Counted from the first letter of the stretch, positions 27,190 to 35,884 are shown. The stretch: 64,000 nucleotides of DNA from Streptomyces fragilis (GCF_003112515.1 NZ_BEVZ01000001.1:62001-126000), one strand, 5' to 3'. Made by a program: numbers and translations. Notes: generated by a model from the sequence alone, not told the origin.

Positions 27190-29424
27190 TCAGTGGGGAG
27201 CGAGGACGCCGTCGGTGAGGGCGTCGTAGGAGCCGCGGACCAGGCGCGTGCCGAGGGCGGCGGCCTGGCGCAGGGCCGCCTCGAACTCGTCGAGGGCGCG
27301 GAACCGCTCGCCGTGGCGGCGCTGGTCCTCCAGCGGCAGCCTCGGTACCCGCAGGCGGCGCACGTCCAGCCGGGTGGCGGTGGAGGCGAAGCTGCTGGCC
27401 CGGCGCTGATTGGCCGTGCCCCGCAGGAAGCCCGCGAGGAACCAGGGGTCGAGGGTGCCGGGATCCGGCCGCAGCAGCACCAGGTTGCGGCCCAGGACCA
27501 CGCCCGCCGCCCCGTCGCCGATCACGCGGGCCACCGCCTCTCCCCCGGTCACCGGGAGCACGACGTCCCCGGCCCGTGTGACCACGGGCTCGTCCTCGCC
27601 TGTCCCGTCCTCGGGCAGCGTGCCGGAGGGCGCCGCGCCCGTGACGACGTCGTGGTCGGTCAGCACCCGGGCGCCTCGCCTCCCGCCTGCCCCGCCCTGC
27701 AGGAGGGTGAGGACCCCGCCGCGGACGAGCTCCCCGACGGTGGTGACCGGGCCGGGGCCGCCGGCAGCGGGCGCGTCGCCGGACGGCGGGAGCGGGGCCA
27801 GGTCGGCGGTCAGCCGGAGGGTGTCGCCGAGGCGTTCGCGCACGACGGTGAGTTGTTCGGCGGCCTGGGCGGTGACGGGCGGGGGCAGGTGCCGGGCGGG
27901 GGTCAGGTCGACGTCGTCGTCCAGCAGGTCGATCACCGTGACCGCACGGGCGACACCGGGCCACTCGTCCAGCGTTCCGTCGCGGTCGAAGCTGCGCCAG
28001 AGGCCCAGCGCCACCTCCCGCACGGCTCCGCAGTCCCGCCCCGGCCGGAAGAGAACGCCGGACACCGACGCGTCGGCCCCGGGGGGCGCGGATGCGGAGG
28101 GCGCGGGGGCGGGGGACGCGGGGGCGGGGGGCGCGGGGGCGGAGGGCGCGGGGGCGGAGGGCGCGGGGGCGGAGGCTGCCGAGACGTGGTTGCCGGCCGC
28201 CGAGAGGTCCGCCGCCCGTGCCTCGGGGGCGAGGACGTCGGTGGTGTCGGCCATCAGCACCTGCGCGGGGACGGGGCCGCGGCCGGGGCGGCGCAGTATC
28301 CACAGGTGGAGCGGGAGGCCGTGCGGGGGCGCGCTTCCGGCGGGCAGGGCGATGACCGCGCGCAGCGCGCCCCGACGCAGCAGGTCGGCACGGATCCGGC
28401 GGCCGGAGCGGCGCGAGGCGGCGGCCGGCGGCATGAGGAGCACGGCGGTCCCGCCCTCGTGCAGACGGGCCAGCGCGTGCTGCACCCAGGCCAGCTCGGA
28501 CTCGGTGCGCGCCGGGAAGCCGTACCGCCAGCGGGGGTCGTGGGCGAGGTCCTCGTGGCCCCAGTTGCGCTCGTTGAACGGCGGATGGCACAGGACGACG
28601 TCCGCCCGCAGGGAGGGGACGGCGTCGGCGCGCAGGGTGTCGGCGGTGGTGACGCGCACCGGGCCCGGGGTGTGGAGGGCGAGACGCAGGGCGGCGAGCG
28701 CGGCGAGGGCGGGGGCGCTGTCCTGACCGTGCAGCACCTGGCCGGGGTGGGGCCGCGCGGCGGCGCGCAGCAGGGCGCCGGTGCCGCAGGCCGGGTCGAG
28801 GACGACCCGAGGTGAGCCGGGACGGTCCGGGCCGTGCGCTGTCGCCAGGTCGGCCATCAGCCCGGCCAGGCCCGGCGGGGTGAGGGCGTGATGGCGGGCG
28901 TCCGCGTACCGGTCGAGCAGGAACTCGTAGGTGTGGCGCGGACCGTTCGCCGCGGCCAGCTCGGCGACGCCGCGCAGCATCGGTGCGGCAGAGGCGAGGG
29001 CGGGGGCGTCGGGCGCGGCCGGAGCGTCCGGACCGAGGCGCAGGGCGAGGAGGTGGGCGAGGTCCGCCGGCAGGAGGGCGGCGAGCCGTTCGTCGGAACC
29101 GGCGGCGAGCTCCAGCCAGCGGGTGGGCCGCTCGTGCACCAGGAGCAGCACGCAGCCCGCCTGCACGAGAGCCGCGGCCGTTCCCTGCCGGTGTCCGGCC
29201 ACCTGCTGCCAGACCCGTTCACGCAGCGGGACCTCGACCAGCTTCCCCTGCCGCCGCAGCCACTGCTCCACCTCCGCGAGGAGGAACGCCGGGCTCGTCT
29301 CCGTGCCGCCGACCGGCTTCGGGAAATCTCCGTGCCTGCGACGCCAGTTGCTGACCGCCGCCCGTCCCACACCGGCGAGCCGGGCGATGCCGGCGGCCGT
29401 CACCACGGTCGCGTCCTCCTGCAC
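27190..29424 (-). CDS. HTH / N6-methylase-fold / TRD-like protein, copy 1
   Basis: The 744-residue protein starts with a helix-turn-helix (about 9-38, IARLAGVGRAAVSNWRRR). A helical spacer leads to an N6-adenine methylase fold of HsdM type: SAM motif VVLDPACGTGALLR (207-220) and CHPPFNERNWG (279-289). The catalytic motif normally reads N-P-P-Y/F; here Asn is His280. An Ala/Pro-rich insert (about 400-440) is followed by an HsdS-like target-recognition region (about 550-744, VGELVRGGVL; RRLRVPRLPLEDQRR). No restriction subunit is near. The GTG at 29424 is preceded by AGGGG; GTG at residue 7 is an alternative. A second copy lies at 30774-32900. It may be a DNA-binding regulator rather than an active methylase. 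Confidence 0.85.
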   Translation of the reverse strand: MQEDATVVTAAGIARLAGVGRAAVSNWRRRHGDFPKPVGGTETSPAFLLAEVEQWLRRQGKLVEVPLRERVWQQVAGHRQGTAAALVQAGCVLLLVHERPTRWLELAAGSDERLAALLPADLAHLLALRLGPDAPAAPDAPALASAAPMLRGVAELAAANGPRHTYEFLLDRYADARHHALTPPGLAGLMADLATAHGPDRPGSPRVVLDPACGTGALLRAAARPHPGQVLHGQDSAPALAALAALRLALHTPGPVRVTTADTLRADAVPSLRADVVLCHPPFNERNWGHEDLAHDPRWRYGFPARTESELAWVQHALARLHEGGTAVLLMPPAAASRRSGRRIRADLLRRGALRAVIALPAGSAPPHGLPLHLWILRRPGRGPVPAQVLMADTTDVLAPEARAADLSAAGNHVSAASAPAPSAPAPSAPAPPAPASPAPAPSASAPPGADASVSGVLFRPGRDCGAVREVALGLWRSFDRDGTLDEWPGVARAVTVIDLLDDDVDLTPARHLPPPVTAQAAEQLTVVRERLGDTLRLTADLAPLPPSGDAPAAGGPGPVTTVGELVRGGVLTLLQGGAGGRRGARVLTDHDVVTGAAPSGTLPEDGTGEDEPVVTRAGDVVLPVTGGEAVARVIGDGAAGVVLGRNLVLLRPDPGTLDPWFLAGFLRGTANQRRASSFASTATRLDVRRLRVPRLPLEDQRRHGERFRALDEFEAALRQAAALGTRLVRGSYDALTDGVLAPH

Positions 29425-29478
29425 GGGGCCCCTCTCCCTCGTTCGGTGGGCCGAGCATAGCTACAGGATCATGACGCT

Positions 29479-29528
29479 CACAGCGCGTAAAGAGCACTGC
29501 CGTGAAACATGGTTGACAGCGTCCACAC
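29479..29528. promoter_or_regulatory. Conserved promoter/operator block, copy 1
   Basis: CACAGCGCGTA is followed by GTGAAACATGGTTGAC and GTCCACAC, starting 55 nt upstream of the copy 1 start codon. The same elements in the same order and at the same distance lie upstream of copy 2 (32956-33005). The arms GTGAA and TCCAC are nearly inverted. It is probably the binding site of a shared regulator, perhaps the HTH proteins themselves. Confidence 0.6.
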
Positions 29529-29673
29529 CCACGGCGGTGCCACCTGGCGGGACGTCGGATCAGAGCCCTCGCTGCCGCCGAAGCGGATCCGCGATCCCCG
29601 CCTCCCTCCGGACGTCACTGGGCGACTGTTCACACTCAGGTCCCCGATTCATCACAAGACCGTCTCGGCCTCC

Positions 29674-29697
29674 GGAATCTGGTTGATTGGGTTCACA
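29674..29697. promoter_or_regulatory. Third copy of the TGGTTGA...GTTCACA motif
   Basis: CTGGTTGATTGGGTTCACA repeats the core of the two module operators, 78 nt upstream of the start of the plus-strand membrane gene at 29775. A second GTTCACAC lies at 29628-29635. The 350-nt gap 29425-29774 therefore has motif copies facing both genes and no coding sequence. Confidence 0.55.
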
Positions 29698-29774
29698 ACC
29701 CATGATCTCCTTGTGCGTGCTGCACGTGGACACGACAACGGGCGGCAGTCACGACCCTTGGAGGGGGAACCCGC

Positions 29775-30617
29775 ATGTCCCAGCAGATGCCTTACGCGCC
29801 CGTACCGCCGCCGCCCATGCCGCCGTACCAGCAGCCGCCGAAGAACGGCATGGGTACCGCCGGCCTGGTGCTCGGCATCATCGCCCTCGTGCTCACCGCC
29901 ACGGTCATCCTTTCCGCGCTCGGCGGCGTGCTCGGCATCCTCGCGCTGGTCTTCGGCATCATCGGCATCAGCAAGACGAAGAAGGGCGAGGCGACCAACA
30001 AGGGCGCGGCCGTCACCGGTGTGGTGCTCGGCGCCCTCTCCGTGGTGGCCGCCGCCGCCATCACGATCGCCTCGGTCTTCCTGGTCAACAAGCTGGGCGA
30101 CGACATCGCCAAGGACCTCGACCGGCTCGAGAAGGAGGCCGGCAGCACGAGCGCGCCGCTGGATCCGGGTACCGAGGAGTCCGCGGACGAGGCGGGCCCC
30201 GAGGGTGAGGCCGCGAACGGCAAGCCCTTCACCATCGACGAGGTGGCGGAGTGGGAGGACGGCGTCAGCGTCAGCATCGACAAGATCGCCAAGTTCTCGC
30301 CGAGCGACGTCTCCGCGGGCCACGAGAAGGGCAACGACGCGTACAAGGTGACGGTCGTCGTGGAGAACACCACCAAGAAGAACTACAAGCTGGCGAACCT
30401 CATGGTCGACGCGACCGCCGGCGAGAACGGCACCCCCGGTTCGCAGGTGTTCGACTTCGACTCCGGCCTGGAGCTCAACGCGGGCACCGTCGCGCCGGGC
30501 AAGAAGGCCACCCTCGTCTACGGCTTCAGCGTCGAGGCGGGTGCCAAGAGCATCGACCTGTCGATCACCCCGGACTTCATGTCCGAGCCGGTGGTCTGGG
30601 AGCTCAAGACCCCCTGA
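29775..30617 (+). CDS. DUF4190/DUF4352-like membrane-anchored protein
   Basis: The 280-residue protein has a Pro/Gln/Tyr-rich N-terminus (about 1-25), a DUF4190-like pair of hydrophobic segments (about 28-62 and 77-102) with the intervening ISKTKKGEATNKG, a disordered acidic stretch (about 115-145) and a C-terminal beta-rich domain of DUF4352 type (about 150-280, YKVTVVVENTTKKNYKL). The last part would be extracellular. ATG at 29775 has GGAGGGGG upstream. It is divergent from methylase-fold copy 1 and shares its regulatory region, so the two are probably co-controlled. A strong terminator follows. Confidence 0.82.
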   Translation: MSQQMPYAPVPPPPMPPYQQPPKNGMGTAGLVLGIIALVLTATVILSALGGVLGILALVFGIIGISKTKKGEATNKGAAVTGVVLGALSVVAAAAITIASVFLVNKLGDDIAKDLDRLEKEAGSTSAPLDPGTEESADEAGPEGEAANGKPFTIDEVAEWEDGVSVSIDKIAKFSPSDVSAGHEKGNDAYKVTVVVENTTKKNYKLANLMVDATAGENGTPGSQVFDFDSGLELNAGTVAPGKKATLVYGFSVEAGAKSIDLSITPDFMSEPVVWELKTP

Positions 30618-30659
30618 CCCGCACCCCGCGCGACCGTTCACGGGTCGCCGCCCGCACAC

Positions 30660-30698
30660 GGTGAAAGGGCCGCCCCCGTCGGGGGCGGCCCTTTCACC
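30660..30698 (+). terminator. Strong terminator of the DUF4190-like gene
   Basis: A perfect 18-bp stem (30660-30677 with 30681-30698) with a GTC loop. It also lies 76 nt past the stop of methylase-fold copy 2, so it may serve both convergent genes. Confidence 0.9.
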
Positions 30699-30773
30699 GT
30701 CCCTCCCCGTTCCGGTCGCCGAGGTCTGCGGGGAACCGGAGCGGTACGCGGGAGCGCACGGGGTGAGGGGGGG

Positions 30774-32900
30774 TCAGACCGGGGGCAGGACGCCGTCGGT
30801 GAGGGCGTCGTAGGAGCCGCGGACCAGGCGCGTGCCGAGGGCGGCGGCCTGGCGCAGGGCCGCCTCGAACTCGTCGAGAGCGCGGAACCGCTCGCCGTAG
30901 CGGCGCTGGTCCTCCAGGGGCAGCCTCGGCACTCTCAGGCGGCGCACGTCCAGCCGGGTGGCGGTGGAGGCGAAGCTGCTGGCCCGGCGCTGATTGCCCG
31001 TGCCCCGCAGGAACCCGGCGAGGAACCAGGAATCGAGGGTGTCGGGGTCCGGCCGCAGCAGCACCAGGTTGCGGCCCAGGACCGCACCCGCGGCTTCGTC
31101 GCCGACCACGCGGGCGACGGGCTCGCCTCCGAGCACGGGCAGGACGACGTCCCCGGTCCGCGTGACGACCGGCTCCTCGTCGCCGGTGCCGTCGTCGGGC
31201 AGCGCGCCGGAGGGCGCCGTGCCGGCGAGGACGTCGTGGTCGGTCAGGACCGGCAGACCGCGACGGCCGCCGGTACCGCCCTGCAGGAGGGTGAGGACCC
31301 CGCCGCGGACGAGCTCCCCGACGGTGGTGACCGGGCCGGGGCCGCCGGCGCCCGGGGCGGGCGCGAGGTCGGACGGTGGGAGCGGGGCCAGTTCGGCGGT
31401 CCGCCGGAGGGTCTCGCCGAGGCGTTCGCGCACGACGGTGAGCTGCTCGGTGTCCTGGGCGGTGACGGGCGGGGGCAGGTGCCGGGCGGGGGTCAGGTCG
31501 ACGTCGTCGTCCAGCAGGTCGATCACCGGGACCGCGCGGACCCGGCCGGGTTCCTCGGCGACGTCGCCGTCGCGGTCGAAGGACCGCCAGGCGTTCAAGG
31601 CGGTTTCGCGGACCTCGCGCCGGTCGGTCTCCGGGCGGCCCCCCGTGCCGCCGGAGGTGTCGACGAGCAGCAGCCGGGGCTGGGCCGGTGTGACGCCGGG
31701 GCGGCGCAGCACCCACAGGTGGAGCGGAAGGCTGTGCGGGGGCGCGCTCCCGGCGGGCAGGGCGATGACCGCGCGCAGCGCGCCCCGGCGCAGCAGGTCG
31801 GCACGGATCCGGCGGCCGGAGCGGCGCGAGGCGGCGGCCGGCGGCATCAGGAGCACGGCCGTGCCGGTGTCCTTGAGGCGGGCGAGGGCGTGCTGGACCC
31901 AGGCGAGCTCGGACTCGGTGCGGGCGGGGAAGCCGTACTCCCAGCGGGGGTCGTAGGCGAGGTCCTCGTGGCCCCAGTTGCGCTCGTTGAACGGCGGATG
32001 GCACAGGACCGCGTCGGCCCGCACCGCGGGGAACGCGTCGGCGCGCAGCGTGTCGCCGGGGGCGGTGTGCACCGGCCCGGGGGTGTGCAGCGCCAGCCGC
32101 AGGGCGGCGAGCGCGGCGAGGGCGGGGGCGCTGTCCTGGCCGAGGAGCACCGGCTCGGGGTGGGGCCGGGAGGCGGCGGCGCGCAGCAAGGCGCCGGTGC
32201 CGCAGGCCGGGTCGAGGACGACGCGGGGTGCCGCGCGGTCGCCGTCGCCCCCGTCGCCGCCCGGCCCGGGCACGGTCTCGGCGAGGTCGGCCATCAGCTC
32301 GGCCAGGCCGGGCGGGGTGAGGGCGTGGTGGCGGAGGTCGACGAACCGGTCGAGGAGGAACTCGTAGGTCTGGCGCGGACCGCTCCCCCCGGCCAGCTCG
32401 GCGACACCCCGCAACAGGGCCGCCGACGCCAGGAGTTCGGGCCCGGCGGGCACCCGGACGGCCCGCGGGCCGTCCGGTCCGCCCGCCTCTGTGGAGGCCG
32501 CAGTGCCACCGAGGCGGCGGGTGAGGATCTGCTCGAGGTCCGCCGGCAGGAGGGCGGCGAGCCGCTCGTCGGAACCGGCGGCGATCTCCAGCCAGCGGGT
32601 GGGCCGCTCGTGCACCAGGAGCAGCACGCAGCCCGCCTGCACCAGGGCGGCGGCCGGGCTCTCGGGGTGACCCGACACCTGCTGCCAGACCCGTTCACGC
32701 AGCGGGACCTCGACCAGCTTCCCCTGCCGCCGCAGCCACTGCTCCACCTCCGCGAGGAGGAACGCCGGGCTGGTGTCCGTGCCGCCGACCGGCTTCGGGA
32801 AGTCCGCGTGCCGGCGACGCCAGTTGCTGACCGCCGCCCGTCCCACACCGGCGAGCCGGGCGATGTCGGCGGCCGTCACCTCGGTCGCGTTGTCCTGCAC
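30774..32900 (-). CDS. HTH / N6-methylase-fold / TRD-like protein, copy 2
   Basis: The 708-residue paralogue of the 27190-29424 protein has the same order: helix-turn-helix (about 9-38), helical spacer, SAM motif VVLDPACGTGALLR, the altered catalytic motif CHPPFNERNWG, and an HsdS-like C-terminus ending SYDALTDG. The Ala/Pro insert of copy 1 is replaced by a shorter Gly/Thr/Glu segment (TSGGTGGRPETDRRE). Both copies keep the SAM site and the same Asn-to-His change, so the change is not a random decay. GTG at 32900 has GGGGAG 6 nt upstream. It is divergent from a lipoprotein gene. Function unknown. Confidence 0.85.
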   Translation of the reverse strand: MQDNATEVTAADIARLAGVGRAAVSNWRRRHADFPKPVGGTDTSPAFLLAEVEQWLRRQGKLVEVPLRERVWQQVSGHPESPAAALVQAGCVLLLVHERPTRWLEIAAGSDERLAALLPADLEQILTRRLGGTAASTEAGGPDGPRAVRVPAGPELLASAALLRGVAELAGGSGPRQTYEFLLDRFVDLRHHALTPPGLAELMADLAETVPGPGGDGGDGDRAAPRVVLDPACGTGALLRAAASRPHPEPVLLGQDSAPALAALAALRLALHTPGPVHTAPGDTLRADAFPAVRADAVLCHPPFNERNWGHEDLAYDPRWEYGFPARTESELAWVQHALARLKDTGTAVLLMPPAAASRRSGRRIRADLLRRGALRAVIALPAGSAPPHSLPLHLWVLRRPGVTPAQPRLLLVDTSGGTGGRPETDRREVRETALNAWRSFDRDGDVAEEPGRVRAVPVIDLLDDDVDLTPARHLPPPVTAQDTEQLTVVRERLGETLRRTAELAPLPPSDLAPAPGAGGPGPVTTVGELVRGGVLTLLQGGTGGRRGLPVLTDHDVLAGTAPSGALPDDGTGDEEPVVTRTGDVVLPVLGGEPVARVVGDEAAGAVLGRNLVLLRPDPDTLDSWFLAGFLRGTGNQRRASSFASTATRLDVRRLRVPRLPLEDQRRYGERFRALDEFEAALRQAAALGTRLVRGSYDALTDGVLPPV

Positions 32901-32955
32901 CAGGCACTCCCCTCGGACGGCTAGGAGCAGAGCATAGCCATCAGGACGCCCGGTA

Positions 32956-33005
32956 CACAGCGTGTACGGGCATTAATTTGTGAACCTGGTTGACCCCGTT
33001 CACAC
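32956..33005. promoter_or_regulatory. Conserved promoter/operator block, copy 2
   Basis: CACAGCGTGTA is followed by GTGAACCTGGTTGAC and GTTCACAC, 56 nt upstream of the copy 2 start. Here GTGAAC-N12-GTTCAC is a perfect inverted repeat (32980-33003). TTGACC inside it could also be the -35 of the lipoprotein gene on the plus strand. Confidence 0.6.
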
Positions 33006-33105
33006 AATCGTGCTGTCATGGTCCTGCTCGACCGGCCCGTGCAGCGTCTTCGCGGCCGCCGGACACCTGCCGCTGTCTCCAGGACCTGAGAAGGAACCAC
33101 CTGCC

Positions 33106-33882
33106 ATGCGCTCTTCCACCCGTACCGCCGCCCGGCTGACCGCGGCCGCCGCCACCGCCGTCCTGCTCGTCACCGGCTGCCAGTCCGGCACGGACGCCAA
33201 GGACTCCAAGGGTTCGAAGGACTCCAAGGGCAGCGGTCAGGAGGAGGTCTTCGCGGGCCTGTCCGGCGAGCAGATCGCCGACAAGGCCCTGAAGGCCACC
33301 ACCGACGCCGAGTCGCTGCGTTTCGCGGGCTCGGTGCCGGACGAGGAGACCGGCAAGACGATGACCCTGGACATCGCCATGAACAACAAGGGCGAGTGTG
33401 CGGGCACCGTCAGCCCCGAGGGCGAGGGCACCATGGAGATCATCCGCACCGGGAAGACGCTGTACATGAAGCTCGACGAGAAGTCCCTGCGCGCCCAGAA
33501 CAAGGACCAGGACAAGGCGACCGTCGACGCGATGGTCGACATGATCGGCGGCAAGTGGGCCAAGACCTCGGCCGAGGGCGCCGCCGACGTCGCGGAGATG
33601 TGCAACGTCGACACCGTGCTGGACGAGCTCGAGGGTGCGAGCACCGCCGGCTCCAAGCGCGGCAAGGAGACCGAGCTCGCCGGCACCCCGGCCTTCACCG
33701 TGACGGCGAAGGAGGGCAAGGGCTCCACCACGATGTACGTCGCCACCGAGGGCAAGCCCTACCTGCTGCAGGTCGACACCACGGAGAGCGGTTCCCCGGT
33801 CTCCCTGAAGTTCAGCGACTACGACAAGCCGGTCCCGACCGGCGCCCCCAAGGGCGAGATCGTGGACCTCGACAACCTCTGA
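33106..33882 (+). CDS. LppX/LprG-like lipoprotein
   Basis: The 258-residue precursor has a signal peptide with lipobox LLVTGC (Cys near residue 25), a short Lys/Asp/Ser spacer, then a domain of about 210 residues whose beta-strand pattern (ALKATTDAESLRFAG; MTLDIAMNNKGECAG; TLYMKLDEKSL; LQVDTTESGSPVSLKFSDYD) fits the LolA-like LppX/LprG fold that carries lipids or lipoglycans in mycobacteria. ATG at 33106 has AAGGA 10 nt upstream. It is divergent from methylase-fold copy 2 and shares its operator region. The hydrophobic ligand, if any, is unknown. Confidence 0.82.
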   Translation: MRSSTRTAARLTAAAATAVLLVTGCQSGTDAKDSKGSKDSKGSGQEEVFAGLSGEQIADKALKATTDAESLRFAGSVPDEETGKTMTLDIAMNNKGECAGTVSPEGEGTMEIIRTGKTLYMKLDEKSLRAQNKDQDKATVDAMVDMIGGKWAKTSAEGAADVAEMCNVDTVLDELEGASTAGSKRGKETELAGTPAFTVTAKEGKGSTTMYVATEGKPYLLQVDTTESGSPVSLKFSDYDKPVPTGAPKGEIVDLDNL

Positions 33883-33930
33883 GCCGACCCCGGCGGCCTC
33901 CGGGCCGGTCTCCGAGTCGCCGTACCGGCC

Positions 33931-33968
33931 GCGGGGCCGCTCTCCGTCCACACGGGGAGCGGCCCCGC
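33931..33968. terminator. Bidirectional terminator between lipoprotein and HNH nuclease genes
   Basis: A 16-bp stem with one G-T pair (33931-33946 with 33953-33968) and a 6-nt loop lies between two convergent genes. Confidence 0.8.
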
Positions 33969-34047
33969 GGCCCGTTCGGCGGCCGTCACGGCGAGGGCGA
34001 ACGCGCTCCCGGTCGCTCCCTCGCCCTCGCGGGCACCCGGGTTCGCG

Positions 34048-34848
34048 TCAGCCGCCGCACTGCTTGAGCATGGCCGCCTTGTCCGCCTTGGTCACCGGGA
34101 GTTCGTACTTCAGGGACACCTGGGCGAAGCGCACCGCGTAGGCGCAGCGGATCTGCTTGTTCGGCGGGACCCAGGCCGCCGGGCCGGAGTCGCCCTTGGA
34201 CGAGTTGGTCGGGCCGTCCACCGGCAGCAGGTTGAGCGGGTCGTTGGCGATGGCCTTCCGCTTGTCCTTCGACCAGCGGGACGCGCCCATCTGCCAGTCG
34301 TAGGACAGCGCCATCACATGGTCGATCTGCACCTCGGCGGCGTCCGCCTTGGCCCAGTCGATCTCCTTCCCCGTGTAGGGGTCCGCGAGCGTCATCTCCA
34401 CGACCACGCAGTTCGAGCCGGAGCGGAACTTCACCTCGTCCCCGTCCCGCTTCAGCAGGTCGTTGCGGGTGTCGCAGCCGTTGCGGGAGAAAGGGACATC
34501 GGCAGTGTCCAGCCACGCCTCGCCGAACTCGTCACGGTCGTAACCCGTCTTGGGGCCGCGGCCCTTGACGGTCACCTTCTCGATCAGGTCACGGGCCTTG
34601 GCGCGGTCGGCGTCCGAGGACACCACCGCGAGGCCCGGCTTGGTGCCGTCCGGGTTGTCGAGCGGGCTGACGGCGCGGCCTGCGGCCGCCGCCGGGCCGG
34701 TCGGTGAACCGGCGTGATCGGACGGCGAGTTGTCGAGGGAGCCTTCCGGCATCTCGCACCCGGAGACCAGTACCGCCGCCGCCGCCGCGAGAGCGGGCAG
34801 GACACCGAGGGCTCGTCGGCGGTCGCCGCCCGGCCTTCTGTTGCGCAT
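34048..34848 (-). CDS. Secreted HNH endonuclease-like lipoprotein (DUF1524)
   Basis: The 266-residue precursor has a signal peptide with lipobox LVSGC (Cys near residue 31), a disordered Ser/Pro stretch and a C-terminal nuclease domain. The core IDHVMALSYDWQMGA gives the HNH/DUF1524 His-metal motif, followed by NDPLNLLPVDGPTNSSKGD and the closing KQCGG; four cysteines can form disulfides. This family is widespread in Streptomyces and is thought to degrade external DNA. ATG at 34848 has AGGTAG 6 nt upstream. It is convergent with the LppX-like gene, and no immunity gene is adjacent, consistent with a surface nuclease. Confidence 0.85.
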   Translation of the reverse strand: MRNRRPGGDRRRALGVLPALAAAAAVLVSGCEMPEGSLDNSPSDHAGSPTGPAAAAGRAVSPLDNPDGTKPGLAVVSSDADRAKARDLIEKVTVKGRGPKTGYDRDEFGEAWLDTADVPFSRNGCDTRNDLLKRDGDEVKFRSGSNCVVVEMTLADPYTGKEIDWAKADAAEVQIDHVMALSYDWQMGASRWSKDKRKAIANDPLNLLPVDGPTNSSKGDSGPAAWVPPNKQIRCAYAVRFAQVSLKYELPVTKADKAAMLKQCGG

Positions 34849-34955
34849 AGTTCGCTACCTCCGGTCGTGTCGGAACTGCACGAACTGATGCGATCATGCC
34901 CCCGGCGGTGGCGTGCATTCCGGCCCTCACCCGTACGGGTCGGCGACGGCCGGGC

Positions 34956-35852
34956 TCACACCTTGCCTATGCCCAGGGCGTTGTCGGCCGGCAGCAGGCC
35001 GGAGGCGATCACCGTCACCCAGAAGTCGCCCAGCAGATCGGCGAGTCGGGTGGTGTCCGCGGCGCCCGACGCCCGCCAGGGCGCCGAGGCCAGCCGGTCG
35101 GTCTCCCGCTCCACGCGCTCACGCAGCGCCCTGCCCTCCTCCGTGGCCGTACCGGCCTCCGTCACCAGGCCGCGACCGGCCAGCCGGCTCCGGGCGGCCT
35201 CCCACTCCTGCGCGCTCCACTCCCTGCTCGCGAGGGTCTGGCGGCTGGCGGCACCGATCGCCTCGAAGGAGACCAGCGCCTCCACCGGGTCGAGCCCGGC
35301 CGTCATCAGTGCGGCCACGTGCCCGTCACCCCGGTGCTCGCGCAGGATCGTCGCCGCGTGCCACAGCTGGAGGTGCGGCTCCCGCGGCCAGGGCAACTCG
35401 GCGTTGGCCGCGGCCAGCGGCCTGCCGGCGAGGTCGGCGGCCTCGGCCGCACGCCGGGTGAGCGCAGCCGCGGCGCGTATCTCCGGGCCGTCCACCCGCT
35501 CGCCGAACAACGAGCGGTAGGCGCGGTCCACGCCCCGCAGCCGCGCCGCCAGAACCTCCTCCGGGCTCGCCACCTCCCACACGGCCGGCAGCTGCCGCTC
35601 CACCATCCGCGGGCTCATGCTGTAGAAGGCCGAGGCCGCCCGCACGGCCCCGACGGCGCCGAGCGGAGCGGCCCGGAAGGCGAAGTACGAGGGCCACCGC
35701 TCCTCCACGTCGTAGCCCAGGGCCGCCGCCTCCTCGAAGGCCTCCGGGGCGTAGTAGAGGACCGCGTGCAGCGGTTCGAGAAGGTGCCAGATCCGGCGGA
35801 CCTCGGTGAGGCCGACCGCTGCCGCGGCTGTGGTTCCGGTCTGCTCGGCCAT
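34956..35852 (-). CDS. SCO6745/SalK-family protein
   Basis: The 298-residue protein resembles the SCO6745/SalK group of Streptomyces, of unknown mechanism. It is mostly helical; the N-terminal half contains WHLLEPLHAVLYYAPEAFEEA and FRAAPLGAVGA, and the C-terminal half (about 195-270, WSAQEWEAARSRLAGRGLV) reads like a MarR-type winged helix. ATG at 35852 has GGAGG 6 nt upstream. It is divergent from a TetR-family gene across a 103-nt gap with two operator-like direct repeats, so it is the likely target of that repressor. Confidence 0.75.
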   Translation of the reverse strand: MAEQTGTTAAAAVGLTEVRRIWHLLEPLHAVLYYAPEAFEEAAALGYDVEERWPSYFAFRAAPLGAVGAVRAASAFYSMSPRMVERQLPAVWEVASPEEVLAARLRGVDRAYRSLFGERVDGPEIRAAAALTRRAAEAADLAGRPLAAANAELPWPREPHLQLWHAATILREHRGDGHVAALMTAGLDPVEALVSFEAIGAASRQTLASREWSAQEWEAARSRLAGRGLVTEAGTATEEGRALRERVERETDRLASAPWRASGAADTTRLADLLGDFWVTVIASGLLPADNALGIGKV

Positions 35853-35884
35853 GAGATGCCTCCACCGTCGGTGAGGAAGAACCC

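Larger units (their letters stand above)
27190..33005. repeat. Tandem duplication of a divergent gene module
   Basis: Unit 1 (27190-29528 and the gene at 29775) and unit 2 (30774-33005 and the gene at 33106) have the same layout. The large minus-strand genes are nearly identical over long blocks at their 3' ends and in the methylase core, and differ mainly in the spacer and Ala/Pro insert. The promoter regions align as well. The plus-strand envelope genes are not homologous along their length, so the duplication covers the large gene and its promoter rather than the partner. Confidence 0.85.

Noticed and set aside
27190..32900. Classical type I restriction-modification loci
   Set aside because: There is no HsdR translocase or separate HsdS gene, the methylase motif is altered, and an HTH is fused at the N-terminus.
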